From Whalleya microplaca (taxonomy: Eukaryota; Ascomycota; Sordariomycetes; Xylariales; Xylariaceae), in contig MU385734.1 of NCBI GenBank assembly GCA_022497155.1, positions 62,001-126,000 of the forward strand: a DNA stretch of 64,000 nucleotides, read 5' to 3'. The notes under the pieces are model-generated. The model ran no database searches. It was not told the origin of the DNA and saw only the letters and a list, made by a program, of their open reading frames with translations. Position numbers and translations under genes: made by a program. This document shows, piece by piece, positions 1 to 11,033 of this stretch (position 1 is its first letter; each line of letters opens with the position of its first letter).

Positions 1-934
1 TTCTCTGTCCAACCATAATCCTGACTTATGTTGTGCTCGTTGATGTCCAACGTGCGTTGGCAATTTAAAGTCAGGACTAGAGGCTGTGCGAGGAGCACCA
101 TCTATCAATAAGACTGGAGGAACGCCGCGGGTGGATTTGGCCTCTCAGCTTGAAGCTCTTGGTTTGGTATTCCTATGATTCACGAGAGTTGTGGCGGTGG
201 AAGCGGGTAACAACATCACTTCTCAAGCATCATCACATGATTGGGCTGTCGAAACCCAGATCAGTCACTCAGTCCGTTCGATGTCGAAATCCGCAGGCAA
301 TAGGCGCCGGCGCTGGTTAATTGCATAAGAATTCGGAGTCAAAGATCCAATGAGCTGACGAACATCGCCGTCTTCAATGTTGTTGGAACTGCACGCTGGT
401 AAGGGGGGTTGGTACCGGGGTACCTCACTCCTGCCTACCTCACTAGGACCTCACTACGTTCACGGGCACCTTCCTAGCTACCGAGGTACCTAGGTACCTA
501 CCTCTAGTAGATGCTTTAGGCTCCGGAAAAACAAGCATCCGAGCGAACCCACAATATATTGAACAGGAAGCTTGGACCGACCTATCTATTGTACCTACGG
601 TAACTAGCCTGCATATACCCCCCTGTACCTACCTCGACGGGGCACAATGGGCACAACTCACTTTGACATCTCGTCACCACGCGCCGCACCCAACTTTCCT
701 GAATTTCCTTTCCCATAACAACTTCTTTCACCCAACAACCTTTTTCACGCACCAGCTACCTCTTGATTGACTGTACCACAAGTTTTTTTTTCGGCTGAGC
801 CCTGACACTGTACCTATCACCCACACACAGGCCACTCAAGCCCAAACTTGCATTCCTTGCAAACAAAATTCCTTCCTTTACCAAACCCCCACCTCTTCGC
901 GACTCTTTCTATTCACAATCCTTCCTTTCTCTCA
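1..934. other. Upstream intergenic region with GGTACC-rich tract
   Basis: I see no gene here. Positions about 410-513 hold several overlapping copies of the palindromic motif GGTACC / CCTAGGTACC, a motif that also appears in other spacers of this window and not in its genes. A pyrimidine-rich stretch (about 700-930) leads into the start codon at 935 and is probably the promoter and leader of the Ran-binding protein gene. Confidence 0.5.
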
Positions 935-2663
935 ATGGCGACCAACAACCGCAGTCCGACACCTGAACAAATCAGTACCGAAGATCCTGACACAGCTGCC
1001 GCGACCAAGGAACTGAGACACACTGCCATTTCCGAGAAACCTGACTTATCAACCATGCCTGCTACCAAGCTCGACAACCCCGCGCCCAAGGGCACCACTG
1101 CCGATGATAAGGCACCCGTGAAGGCGTCAACGCCCGATCGCGAATCTATCGAAGCACAGAAGGAGAGCATGAAGGACCTTGTATCGTCTCCTAAGAAGAA
1201 GCGTGCACATGACGAGGTCGACGGTCCCAAGGATGCTGCTCCCTTGGACCTCAACCGCGATGTCTCTCCGATCGGTGCCAACGGTATCACCTCGTTGAAC
1301 CGAACCGACCGATCTGAGCCCGAGAAGAAGCGTCCTCGCGACGTATCTAGCGAAGCTAAGGCTCCTGCCGATGAGGCTGCTGTAAGTATCGTCGCTCCTA
1401 GTCACTGCCTTCCACCTTTTCACTTGCTGTTCACTGACACTTCACTCACACTTCACAGACCTCCACCGAGTCAAACTCGGATGAGAATACCAAGGCCGAT
1501 GATGCCAAGGCCGATAATAAGAACGGAGAACCCACCACCAAGAAGCCGACAGAGGCAAAAGATGTGACCGAGTCCGAGAAGGACAAAAACACCACTACCA
1601 CCACCACGTCTGCCTCGGCTTTTAAGAGCTCGGGGATGTCGGGGTTTGCCGCTCAGGCATCACCCTTTCTCCAGGCCGGCACGAAGCCTCTATCTTCGTT
1701 TGCCAGCCCCTCCGGCTCGCAGTCGCCATTCGGCGCTGCTGCGACTACAACGACGGCATCTGCATTCGGCGGCAGCAGCTCCTCTAACGACGGCGCTTCA
1801 CCTTTCGGTCAGGTAGGCGCTGCACCAAAGCCTTTCGGAAGCGGCGTCTTCGGTGGAGGCTTTGGTAGCGCTCGTCTTGGAGGCGGCTCGCTTACAAGCT
1901 TTGGTCAGCCTGGCGGATCATTGCAGAGCGCGAAGCCGGCCAAGCCTTTCGGTGCACCCGTGAGCGACGAAGAGGATAACGATAACGAGGGAGACGACGG
2001 CCACTCCGAAAGCGACGCTAAGAACGACAACGAGGAGAAGGAAGCCGAGGAGGAGAAGACCACAGCGGTCGACGATAAGAAGAAGCCGAAGCTTCAGCGT
2101 GGTAAGTGATCTAAATTCGCCTTCGGGTCCCGACCTGGTACTAACCCTCGCGATAGTGAACATCGACAGCGGAGAGGCCGACGAGGCTACTATCCTGCAG
2201 GTTCGTGCGAAGATCTACCATCTCGACAAGGCGTCCAGTTCCTGGAAGGAACGAGGTGCCGGAAACCTGAAGATCAACGTGCCCCTGCCCTGTGTCGACA
2301 TCGACGAACAAACCGGCGCGGTTATTCCCGGCAGTTTCAACGCTTCTATTATGGAGGAGCTAGACTCCAAGAAGACTGTCCGGCTTATCATGCGCCAGGA
2401 CTCGACTCACCGCGTCATCCTAAACACGGCTATCATCCCCGGGATGAGCTTTCAAGAGAAGTCGACCGTCAAGGCGGTCTGTGTCCTCTTCACAGCTGTC
2501 GAAGATAGCGGAGCCGTCAGTATTCAGATGAAGGTATGTCTTCCAGCCCGGCCTATGCGACGTATGCAACGATGTTCTAACCAGATGGCAGATGAGCCAA
2601 CCCAACGCCAAGAGTTTCTTGAGCGAGATCAGAAAGATCCAGCGTGAATTCCAATCGGCTTAG
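935..2663 (+). CDS. YRB2: Yrb2/Nup50-like Ran-binding protein
   Basis: Four exons are inferred: 935-1381, 1459-2101, 2157-2533 and 2592-2663, giving 512 residues in continuous frame. The N-terminal third is acidic and disordered, with basic nuclear-localisation-like clusters (PKKKRAHDE, EKKRPRD). Residues roughly 215-310 are FG-repeat-like (SPFG, PKPFG, TSFGQPGG). A RanBP1-type domain follows (VRAKIYHLDK, WKERGAGNLKINVP, RLIMRQDSTHRVILN). By family, such proteins bind Ran-GTP and act as cofactors in nuclear export at the pore. The last exon encodes a short helix ending SEIRKIQREFQSA, as expected for the domain end. The start at 935 (MATNNRSP) is preferred over an upstream in-frame non-ATG codon. 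The next gene feature lies in frame directly after its TAG, so a longer isoform is possible. Family assignment is firm; the exact orthology (Yrb2 versus Nup50) is less so. Confidence 0.85.
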
Positions 2664-3389
2664 GGAGTCGATTTAGGAGTTGCTGATACAACCACTGATG
2701 AAGAAGAAGAAGAATACGACTACGATGACGAACCCGATGTTGAGTATATCGAATATGCTGAGTATGCCAAGTATGCTCGGTATGCTCAGTATGACGAGTA
2801 TGCTGAGAATAACTATCTCCCGGAAGAAGTAGTGGGGCAGCCATCATCTACTCTCCGGGATTCAGGATATCTTTCTCGTGCTGAAGAGACAGCGGGCCAG
2901 AAGAGACGTCGCAGTTCCAGCCTGGACAGTGACGACTCGTCGGAATCTTCCCCTAAGCGCAGGGCTACTTCCCCTTCGTCTGACAGTGACTCCTCGTCGG
3001 AATCATCCCCCAAGCGCAGGGCTCTTTCCCCTTCGTCTAAGGCTGTATCTCCTAAGAATACGGCTGCTTCTACGCCGAAGGCTGCTTCTCCTAAGCGGGC
3101 TATTTCGCCTGAGCCTGAGGCTCTATCTCCTAAGAATACGACTACTTCCCCGGAGGCTGCTTCTCTCCCCAAGCCTAAGGCTACTTCCACCAAGCTTAAG
3201 GCTTCTCCTCTAAAGCGTAAGGCTATTTCGCTTGAGCCTGAGGATCTTACTCCCCCGAAGCCTAAGGCTGCTTCGCCTAAGCGCAAGGCTGCCTCGCTTG
3301 AGCCCGAGGCTACTGAGGCGGCGGGCCCCATGACGCGAGCTAGGAAGAGGAGAGCGGCGGAGGCAGGCCGTACGAATGTGCACGACTAG
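2664..3389 (+). CDS. Open frame in phase with the Ran-binding gene: possible alternative C-terminal exon
   Basis: This 241-codon frame starts immediately after the TAG at 2661-2663 and has the same phase. It has no ATG until very near its end, so it is unlikely to be an independent gene. The product would be low-complexity: an acidic start, a tyrosine-alanine repeat (EYAEYAKYARYAQYDEYAE), then serine/proline/lysine repeats (SPKRR, SPKN, KRKA) ending in a basic tail. Joining the donor at 2534 to an acceptor ending at 2663 (GGCTTAG) removes the normal last exon with its stop and reads into this frame without a shift, giving a protein of about 730 residues. Stop-codon readthrough, or a degenerate fused gene, would also explain it. 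The predicted branch site CTAAC near 2575 suits the upstream acceptor better, so the extended form may be minor. Confidence 0.5.
   Translation, partial: GVDLGVADTTTDEEEEEYDYDDEPDVEYIEYAEYAKYARYAQYDEYAENNYLPEEVVGQPSSTLRDSGYLSRAEETAGQKRRRSSSLDSDDSSESSPKRRATSPSSDSDSSSESSPKRRALSPSSKAVSPKNTAASTPKAASPKRAISPEPEALSPKNTTTSPEAASLPKPKATSTKLKASPLKRKAISLEPEDLTPPKPKAASPKRKAASLEPEATEAAGPMTRARKRRAAEAGRTNVHD
2925..3038 (+). repeat. 57-bp tandem duplication, two copies
   Basis: Copies lie at 2925-2981 and 2982-3038. Each encodes 19 residues (DSDxSSESSPKRRAxSPSS). The differences are few and the frame is kept, which supports the idea that this stretch is translated on the + strand. Confidence 0.85.
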
Positions 3390-4171
3390 GTGGATGTTTC
3401 TTGGCTTGGCACGAGTTCTCGATATTGGCAAACCCGCAATGAATGATGAGAGGCGTTTAGGTATCGAGCATTTTCAGGGACGGCAGGAGGATATACGATA
3501 GTGATGAGGTTTTCACTTGGAGGCATAACCAAATGATAGCAGCATTGGTGCCTATAGCGTTGTTTCAGGCATGGCAGAGAAGAGGGTAGCACATTCTCAA
3601 TGATAGCGTCATTTTAGCTACATATCCATCACCACCCGGATGACATTATAGCCTAGTGGTGAGTATCTGTACATTGCTCTATTCCAGATCATGGACAATA
3701 AGACCAACTATAAAATCATGTTTCTTCTTCATTTTAGTGATTGTCTTTGAGAACAGCAGGATCTAAGCTGCAAGGTCTAAAGGCCTTGGTGTGCGCAAAG
3801 CTATGCATGAGGCAGTCATCTGCCATGAAAGACATCCTTGCTTACATAAGTTGTAGACGTCATACCGACCCCACCACTTCTCTTTTGATACTATGATTCC
3901 CTCTTTAACACAGAAGATGAGGAGCTTAAATATCGTCTAAGCTTTACATCAAGATCGATCTATCGTTAACCGTATGATTACTTACGTAATACCGAGATAC
4001 ACCCCTGATTCCGAATGCGGGGCGGGTGGTGGTGCCTAAGGTCACGTGCTTTCGCCCGAATATCGCGCCCCTTATGAATCATGGGCGCGTGGCCTGAAAC
4101 CTACGACGTCTACTTATAGTATGTCCCCGAAGAACAACGAGGACGTCTTAATACTACTCCGTCTGGCCCTA
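3390..4171. other. Intergenic spacer before HRQ1
   Basis: No gene is seen. A CACGTG hexamer lies at 4043-4048, about 150 bases before the HRQ1 start, and could be an E-box-like element; nothing else here can be assigned. Confidence 0.4.
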
Positions 4172-4192
4172 ATGCATCTTGACTACAAGTGA
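4172..4192 (+). promoter_or_regulatory. Six-codon upstream ORF abutting the HRQ1 start
   Basis: ATG at 4172 opens a six-codon frame (MHLDYK) whose TGA at 4190-4192 is separated by one base from the HRQ1 start at 4194. If the transcript begins upstream of 4172, ribosomes would have to bypass or reinitiate after it. Whether it is in the mRNA is not visible. Confidence 0.4.
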
Positions 4193-4193
4193 G

Positions 4194-7100
4194 ATGTCTA
4201 CTCTCAAGGCTGCTACAGTCTCGAATAGAATTATTAAGCGGAAGAGGAAGAGGCAAGATGCTGAAGAAGACGTCCCTGCGGAAAATGCAAGTGGACCGTC
4301 AAAGGAATCTGGGGCCTCTCCAGATCTAGAGGGGACACCAGAAAGGCAGAAAGAGGCCAAGTCGGGAAAGCGTGTCACATCACGGCGCCAGAAGAAGGCT
4401 CCCGAGGTCGAGTGCCAGATCGAGTGGCCACCGATGTTCAAGGAGCTGGATAAGACACACCGAGCTCTCAACTTGGTGTTCACTTTCTGCTCTACACGGA
4501 AGCATCTGGCCACGACCTTTGACACGATTCGGTCTGCGGTCGAGTCGAATACGAAGCGCGAACTAACCATCGAGGACGTGGCAGCCATCGTGGCGCTGCG
4601 ACCAGAGGGCATCAACTTCAGCTATGTAGACGAAGTCATGTTGCAGACAGACATCAAGGGCGCGGAAAGGGACACAACTTTCAAGTCGGGCCGAAGAAGG
4701 GATATAACGGTCCAAGGACCCGCTCCCGATGCCTCCGTTGGTGGGTTCACCGGCATGGAGGAGCTCGGCAGCTATCATCCTGATGACCTTCCACCTTCTG
4801 GAAAAGAGGTCTTGTACTTCGAGTTCGTCGATGGCGATCTCAAGAGGCAGGTTCAAGATAAGAAGACCGGGGAGCCGACCAACCCCAACAGGAGACTTCG
4901 CGATGAGGACCTGAAAATGCCGGTGTACAGCCAGAAGCAGATGACGGCGTTGATTGAGAAGCGCAATCAAAAGTTCACACACGCCGTGATCACGTTTCTG
5001 AATAACTGTGTGGAAGCACAAGTCGATCCAGAGGTCATGCTACGCCAGGAGGCCGAGGTCTACATCCCAGTTCCCTCGGCCTCGGAATCAGCCACCCCTA
5101 AACCGGAACAGAGCACAATCCCGAAGACGATCCCCACGGAGAGGAAGAGTATTCCGGAGATCATCCAGGAGCTGAAGGACAGTCCGTGGTACACGGGCCA
5201 GATTGTGCCGGACGGACATCGCGTATTCGAAGCACAAGAAGCCGTCTTCGGCGAGCTCGACTTTCTTCTAAGCCAGGACATGGTGAACGCGCTCTACAAT
5301 GCGAAGGGCATCACCCAGTTCTATGCTCATCAGGCGGAAGCCATAAATCACTTAGAGGCGGGCCATCACGTCGTCGTCTCCACCTCCACGAGCTCAGGAA
5401 AGTCCCTCATTTACCAACTACCCGTGCTACATGCCCTAGAACACGACCACAATACGCGAGCTATGTACATCTTCCCGACCAAGGCTTTAGCGCAGGATCA
5501 GAAGAGGAGTTTAAAGGACATGCTTAGATACCTAAGCGGGCTGGAGAACATGCTAGTCGAAACGTTCGATGGAGACACGCCGATGCGCGACAGGAATCAG
5601 ATCCGAGACGAGGCCCGGATCATCTTCACGAACCCGGACATGCTGCACATCACTATTCTCCCCCAAGAGGACAGATGGCGGACGTTTCTGCAGAATTTGC
5701 AATATGTCGTTGGTAAGCTATATTGGTCTAAATACCATCGATTATTAACTAACATATCCAGTGGACGAGTTGCATTATTACAACGGCCTGATGGGCTCGC
5801 ATGTTGCCTTCATCATGCGGCGACTTCGACGTATATGCGCAGCGGTCGGGAATCGAAGGGTCAAGTTCATATCGTGCTCCGCCACCGTCGCAAATCCGCA
5901 GGAACACTTCAAGACCATTTTCGGGCTCGACGATGTGCACTTGATTGACTTCGCTGGATCCCCGTCTGGTAGGAAGGAGTTCCTCTGCTGGAACACGCCC
6001 TACAAGGACCCCGGTGACCCTTCGAGCGGTCGCGGAGACGCCCTAGCCGAAACGGCCCGGCTGTTCTGTCAACTCATCCTGCGGGGTGTTCGTGTCATCG
6101 GCTTCTGTCGCGTGAGGAAGCAGTGCGAAGAGCTGGTGAACGCGGCCAAGTCCGAATTCGAGTCGCTCGGTCGTCCGGAATGTATGAATCGCATCACGGG
6201 TTATCGGGGCGGGTATACAGCGCAAGACCGGCGAAGGATCGAGAGCGAGATGTTCGAGGGGAAGCTGATGGGCATCATCGCCACCACCGCCCTCGAGCTG
6301 GGTGTCGATATTGGCACGCTGGACTGCGTCATCACGCTCGGGTTCCCCTACACTATTGCCAACCTGAGACAGCAGAGCGGCCGGGCTGGCAGGAGGAATA
6401 AAGACTCGCTGTCCATGCTTGTCGGAGATTGCTTCCCCACCGACCAGCACTACATGCAGAACCCCGACGAGCTCTTCACCAAACCTAACAGCGAGCTGCA
6501 AGTCGACCTCAATAATTTGCTGGTGCTGGAGGGCCATATCCAGTGCGCTGCCTACGAGATGCCGATCCGGCCCGTCGAAGATGCACCGTACTTCACGAAA
6601 GACTTGGCGAAGATCGCGGAAGAGCGTCTGATCAAGGACGAACTTGGGTACTATCACTGCCACGACAGGTTTCGGCCGGTGCCGTCCAAGTTCGTGGCGA
6701 TTCGCGACACCGAAGACGACCACTTTGCCATCGTCGACATAACACACGGCAGAAACATTGTCCTCGAGGAGCTCGAGGCATCGCGGGCTTTCTTCTCAAT
6801 CTACGACGGGGCTATCTTCTTGCACCAGGGCACCTCGTATCTCGTGAAGGACTTTCAACCCGATCGCATGATCGCCAAGGTCGAGAAGGTCAAGGTAGAC
6901 TGGACGACGCAACAGCGAGACTTCACCGACGTCGATCCGATAGAAACGGAAGCGTCGCGCAAGATCCCCGGCTCCCTGTCCCGTGCCTTCCACGGCTCCA
7001 TACGCATCACGCAGATCGTGTTCGGCTACTTCAAGGTCGACAAGAAACGCCGCATCCTCGACGCCGTGCAAGTCGACAACCCTCCCATCGTGCGCTCGAG

Positions 7101-7734
7101 CAAGGGCATGTGGCTGGACGTGCCGAAGCGCGCGCTCGAGATCCTCGTCGAGCGCCGCCTCCACGTCGCCGGCGCCATCCACGCCGCCGAGCACGCCATC
7201 ATCAGCCTCATGCCCAACTTCGTCATCAGCCTGCCCGGCGACGTGCGCACCGAGTGCAAGAGCCCGATCAAGGAGTTCGCCAAGCGGGAAACGTCGCGCA
7301 AGCGGCCCGCCCGTTTGACCTTCTACGATGCCAAGGGCGGCGTCAACGGCTCCGGCATCAGCACCAAGGCGTTCGAGTTCATCGATTTGCTGCTCGTACA
7401 GGCGCTGGACCGCGTCCAACACTGCCACTGCGAGACGGGGTGTCCAGAGTGCGTCTGCTCGGAGCAGTGTAAGGAGGCTAATGCGGTGCTGAGCAAGGCT
7501 GGGTGCTCGGTTATCTTGATGGCGTTCCTGAATATGAAGATCGATGTCGAGGCGTTGCCGATGGGCCCGGAAGAAACAACACCAGCTGGTATCGAGACCA
7601 TAGTGCTGGCCAAGCCGGTGCCGACACGAGGGCGCAGATTTGTCGAGGATATTGAAGTAAAGATAGAGGAGGACGATGACGAGAATGGAATGGTTCTTGG
7701 TCAGGTCCAGGAAGGTGGTTTTAGCATCGCATAG
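4194..7734 (+). CDS. HRQ1: ATP-dependent DNA helicase HRQ1 (RecQ4-like, DUF1998)
   Basis: Two exons, 4194-5712 and 5762-7734, encode 1163 residues (the budding-yeast protein is somewhat shorter). The N-terminal region carries a basic nuclear-type cluster (IIKRKRKRQD). The superfamily 2 core shows Walker A (STSSGKS, near 400), motif Ia (FPTKALAQDQ), Walker B/motif II DELH (508-511), motif III SCSAT (near 544) and motif VI (QQSGRAGR). The C-terminal DUF1998 region holds the cysteine cluster HCHCETGCPECVCSEQC near 1060, diagnostic for Hrq1. By family this is a 3'-5' helicase in nuclear interstrand-crosslink repair and telomere maintenance. The intron splits the codon before motif II and restores an unbroken frame. 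ATG at 4194 is taken because the frame upstream offers only a TTG. Confidence 0.95.
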
Positions 7735-7957
7735 CAAAACACATAGAATGGAAATCGTCTTTTGTCTCTGATATGTCTCGGGAGCTTGCCCGTTTATTAC
7801 TATGGATTCAATTTCCGTATCAGTTGGTATATAATACCCATCATCTTAACCTACAAGACGTTACATTCACGTCACGGTAATCAATGGATCGTTTGCACAA
7901 TGAAATTAGAGAATCAACTCTGGTGTTTATGTCATTTAAAAAAAGGCTAAGGTCTTA

Positions 7958-9897
7958 CTATGCCTTGCCTTTTCCCTTGCCCTTCCCCTTGCCCTTATCC
8001 TCGTCCCCCGTCGCGTTGTACCCGCGACTGGAGGCCTCGGTCGCGTTATACTCGCGACCAGTGTCCTCCTCCGTCGCGGGTATCGCGAGCTTGTCTGTAT
8101 ACCTCACGCGGCTGCTTTCGCCGGTAGGCTTGCTGGTCCCGGAGATGACAACGAGGTCTTTGGTTTCCGAATGGTCGGGCTTCCTGTTAAGCCCTCCCTT
8201 CTTCCATTGACCTCTTGCTCTCTCACCCGGGACCATTTCTTTAACCAGTGATCGACCACTTCAGCCCAGGACTCCCTACTCCTGTCAGTAGGACCCCAGG
8301 CCAAGGCGGTGGACCTGGCGGCGTCCAAGGCTTTGAGGAACCGAGGTCCTGTGACGTCGTCCATCCGATAAGTCGTCAAGAAGATGCCCTCAAGCCGAGA
8401 GGTCATCTCGACACTATCGAGTTGGCCCTCATACTCAGCGAGGGCCAGGTGTCCCAGAGCTGCTTTCCAGCGACTCATCTTCTCCTCGCCTACTGTCTCG
8501 GCAAGGTCAGGGTAGACTCTAAGGAGGTGCGACAGCAAGTCCTCGCTGAGGTTAAGCCTGAGGTCCTACTTCACTGCCTCTTCGTCTACCTGGGATTTCT
8601 CCTTGGTTTTCCTCTCCTCCCGCTTCCTCTCGTTTTGCTTGGGCTTGACGACGGGCACGTAGGGGCCGGTCTGCTCACCGGTTCCACCTCTGCCAGGTCT
8701 TCCCAAGTTCATCGAGTTGAGGCGGAGGGCGACACTCGAGATGTCATCGGCCGCGGCAGGTAGAGCCTGCCCAGACTTTCTCATGATCATGTTGGTCGTG
8801 AGTTGGCTGCGCTTCCTGTTTACGCCCGCAGTCACATCGACGATATATGCCCGCTTGTTGCGGCACATAAAGTCGACGACGCAGAGCGGTTGAGGTTCGC
8901 GCACATAGTGTGCCACGAAGTCCTCGAACAGGGTGAGGGCATCAACTCTTCTCGAGTCGTTGATCACCTGCAAGACGTCCTGGGGTCTATTCCTCGGGTT
9001 GTACGTGCTTCCCCCAATGCGCACCCGCATTGGGTTGTCAAACACTTGTAAGTACATGCCCAGGATATCTTCCAAGACGACGAGGTAGGGCTGGATCCTC
9101 GACGGGATGTCCATGTCCTTGCACAACAAGACATCCCAAGGATCCGGGCAGATGTTTCGCGACCTCAGTGGTGCGGGGATGGAAGCCCCAGACGGTGGTG
9201 ACTGCGCTGGCGGTGGCGGTGGTCTCAATGCCGTAGCCTGGGCGAATATCTGGGTCGCAGGTCTGGCAGGGTTGGCCGGGTGTAGGTCGAAGACACCAAG
9301 CCTCGGCGTGGACCTGGTCCAATCACTGTCTGCGATCCACCAGTAGGCGCTGGTCGGGTCGCTGCTTGCGATCCACCAGTTGGAGTTGGTCGGGTCGCTG
9401 TCTGCGATCCACCAGTTGAAGTTGGTCCTGTCGCTGCACGCGGTCCACCAGTAGGCACTGGTCGGGTCGCTGCTTGCGATCTGGAAGCATCTTGCGTCGC
9501 TGCGGCAACAATAACGATGCCCAGCGACTGTCCGTTAGTGGCGACGGCCTGCGCGAGTCCCTCCGTGGTGTACAGGCCAGAGTCGACGGCGGCAAGTATG
9601 CGATCCTTCTCGATCGCAGCCTCACCTGTCGCTCTCAGAGCCGTAATCACGGAACCGGTCAGCGCGCCGCTCCCAACTATCATCATGTGAGCCGATCGAT
9701 TTTTTGCTTGCTTCAGGATAGGGATACACTTACAGACACGCAAGATGAGCTTATTCGAAAACTCATGCTGGATGCGGGCAACAGAGTGTTCTTTCAGAAC
9801 TTCGAGGAAACGAGTCAGTCAACACTTGCTCCTTTCCATACTCTCGAGCAACTCGACACATCATTTTCCAGATATCACTGAAGTCGAACTGGGCCAT
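7958..9897 (-). CDS. Lineage-specific protein of unknown function with 12-residue repeats
   Basis: I do not recognise this protein. A multi-exon model can be drawn on the minus strand: start 9897 (MAQFDFSD), an intron near 9859-9800 whose donor is uncertain, intron 9733-9677 (GTAAGT donor), coding to about 9292 including four 12-residue repeats (TGGSQAATRPTP-like), an intron of 47 (or 77) bases ending before IFAQATALRPPPPP, a long exon with a globular-looking part (DIPSRIQPYLVVLEDILGMY, DALTLFEDFVAHYV), a lysine/arginine-rich stretch, and a C-terminal part ending in a (GK)n tail. An in-frame TAG at 8566-8568 is removable by a 51-base intron; a frame change near 8200 is resolved by a 47-base intron (GTGAGA...AACAGGAAG). 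Nothing suggests secretion. If any of these introns is wrong the gene is a pseudogene. Confidence 0.55.
9334..9477 (-). repeat. Four tandem copies of a 36-bp unit
   Basis: Units at 9334-9369, 9370-9405, 9406-9441 and 9442-9477 encode four 12-residue repeats (PTGGSQ plus AATRPx) in the orphan gene. Unit length is a multiple of three and most changes are single substitutions. Confidence 0.9.
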
Positions 9898-11033
9898 TGT
9901 TGATAATGGTGGTGGTGCGGAGGTCCAGTTTCGAATGTTGTGATGAGGAAGAAAGGAAGAGAGAGAAGAAGATTTGTTTTTGGGTAGGCAAAGGGTTTTT
10001 GAAAAAAATTTCGCTTGTGTCCATCTGGTAACGAGGAAGGCATGGTCCAGCGAGATGCAATTAGGGCTTCAGAACTTTCAAATGGAAGGCGCTCATACGT
10101 ATGTAATGTACCTTCATATACCTTGTATACGGTAGTACTACATAAAGGTACATACCTAGGTAGGTATGTAGGCACCAGTTGATCTACCTACCTGGCAGAT
10201 ACATGCATATCTTGCGGTTAATCTATCTGGTCCTTGGTATAAGTCCCAGTAGGGACAATTGCAATGTAGCCATAATTCGTATCACGTCTCCTTGTAGCTC
10301 AACTCCAATATCATGGGCATATTTCTGCACCCATTCCAAGCTGAACAGTCTCCGGACAAACAAGTCTCCTGAGCCTAGTTGTATTAAACTCAGTACTATT
10401 GTATCATGAGGCTGCGTGCATTTGCCAGTACGGATTCACGATATGTGAGCCCAACATTAAGGCGATGTGAAATAATCTAAATATATCATCTGAAACGATA
10501 CATATGTATTCTACTATGGTACTACCTTCTATTGAATTACCTATATTGACACACAGCTTAAGTCTGTCGCGGATTATGTTTGCCATGAAAGGACATATAG
10601 GAAAGGCGTTTTCCCTTTCATATTCGGTGGGTCTATCTTTATAACATTCGAGGTGTATAACTTAGTAGGAGCAAGGTGCCCTTCTTACTGATAGCATAAA
10701 TCAGTACGGTGACTCGTACATCACCTCGATATTGCTGTCCAAGTGAGCGTGGCTGGCGAGACTGAAGACGTTGTAAGCGACGCTGAGTAACTTCAAATAA
10801 ACGTAGTCAGATATCAGTTTGGCAGTGCTCAGAGAAGATTCGTCAAGGGAACCGCAATTCACATCAGTACCCTTATATACTGATGCCACCGGTAGTGTCG
10901 CCGCCTAGTACCCAAAACAACCGCCGTCCAATGTCATCGATATACACCAATGAATTACCTAAATACAGGAACGCTCTGTTCTATTTGCCCAATTATAGTC
11001 CATTATAAATATTACTAATGCTCTCCAATCGCC
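9898..11033. other. Intergenic spacer
   Basis: No gene is seen. Positions about 10138-10196 contain the CCTAGGTAGG / CCTACCTGG type motif found in other spacers. The rest is AT-rich unique sequence. Confidence 0.5.

Noticed and set aside
2813..3331. 172-codon minus-strand frame opposite the SPKRR repeats
   Set aside because: The 57-bp duplication and phase continuity favour the + strand; the minus product is a glycine/leucine/glutamate repeat by complementarity.
3645..3700. TAGCCTAGTGGTGAGTAT resembles a tRNA D-arm
   Set aside because: No matching anticodon stem, T-loop or acceptor pairing follows within 75 bases.
6543..7737. Long frames over HRQ1: 309 codons on + (6543-7472) and 313 codons on - (6796-7737)
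   Set aside because: They overlap the conserved helicase exon in other frames; their arginine- or leucine/aspartate-rich composition is the product of GC-rich codon bias.
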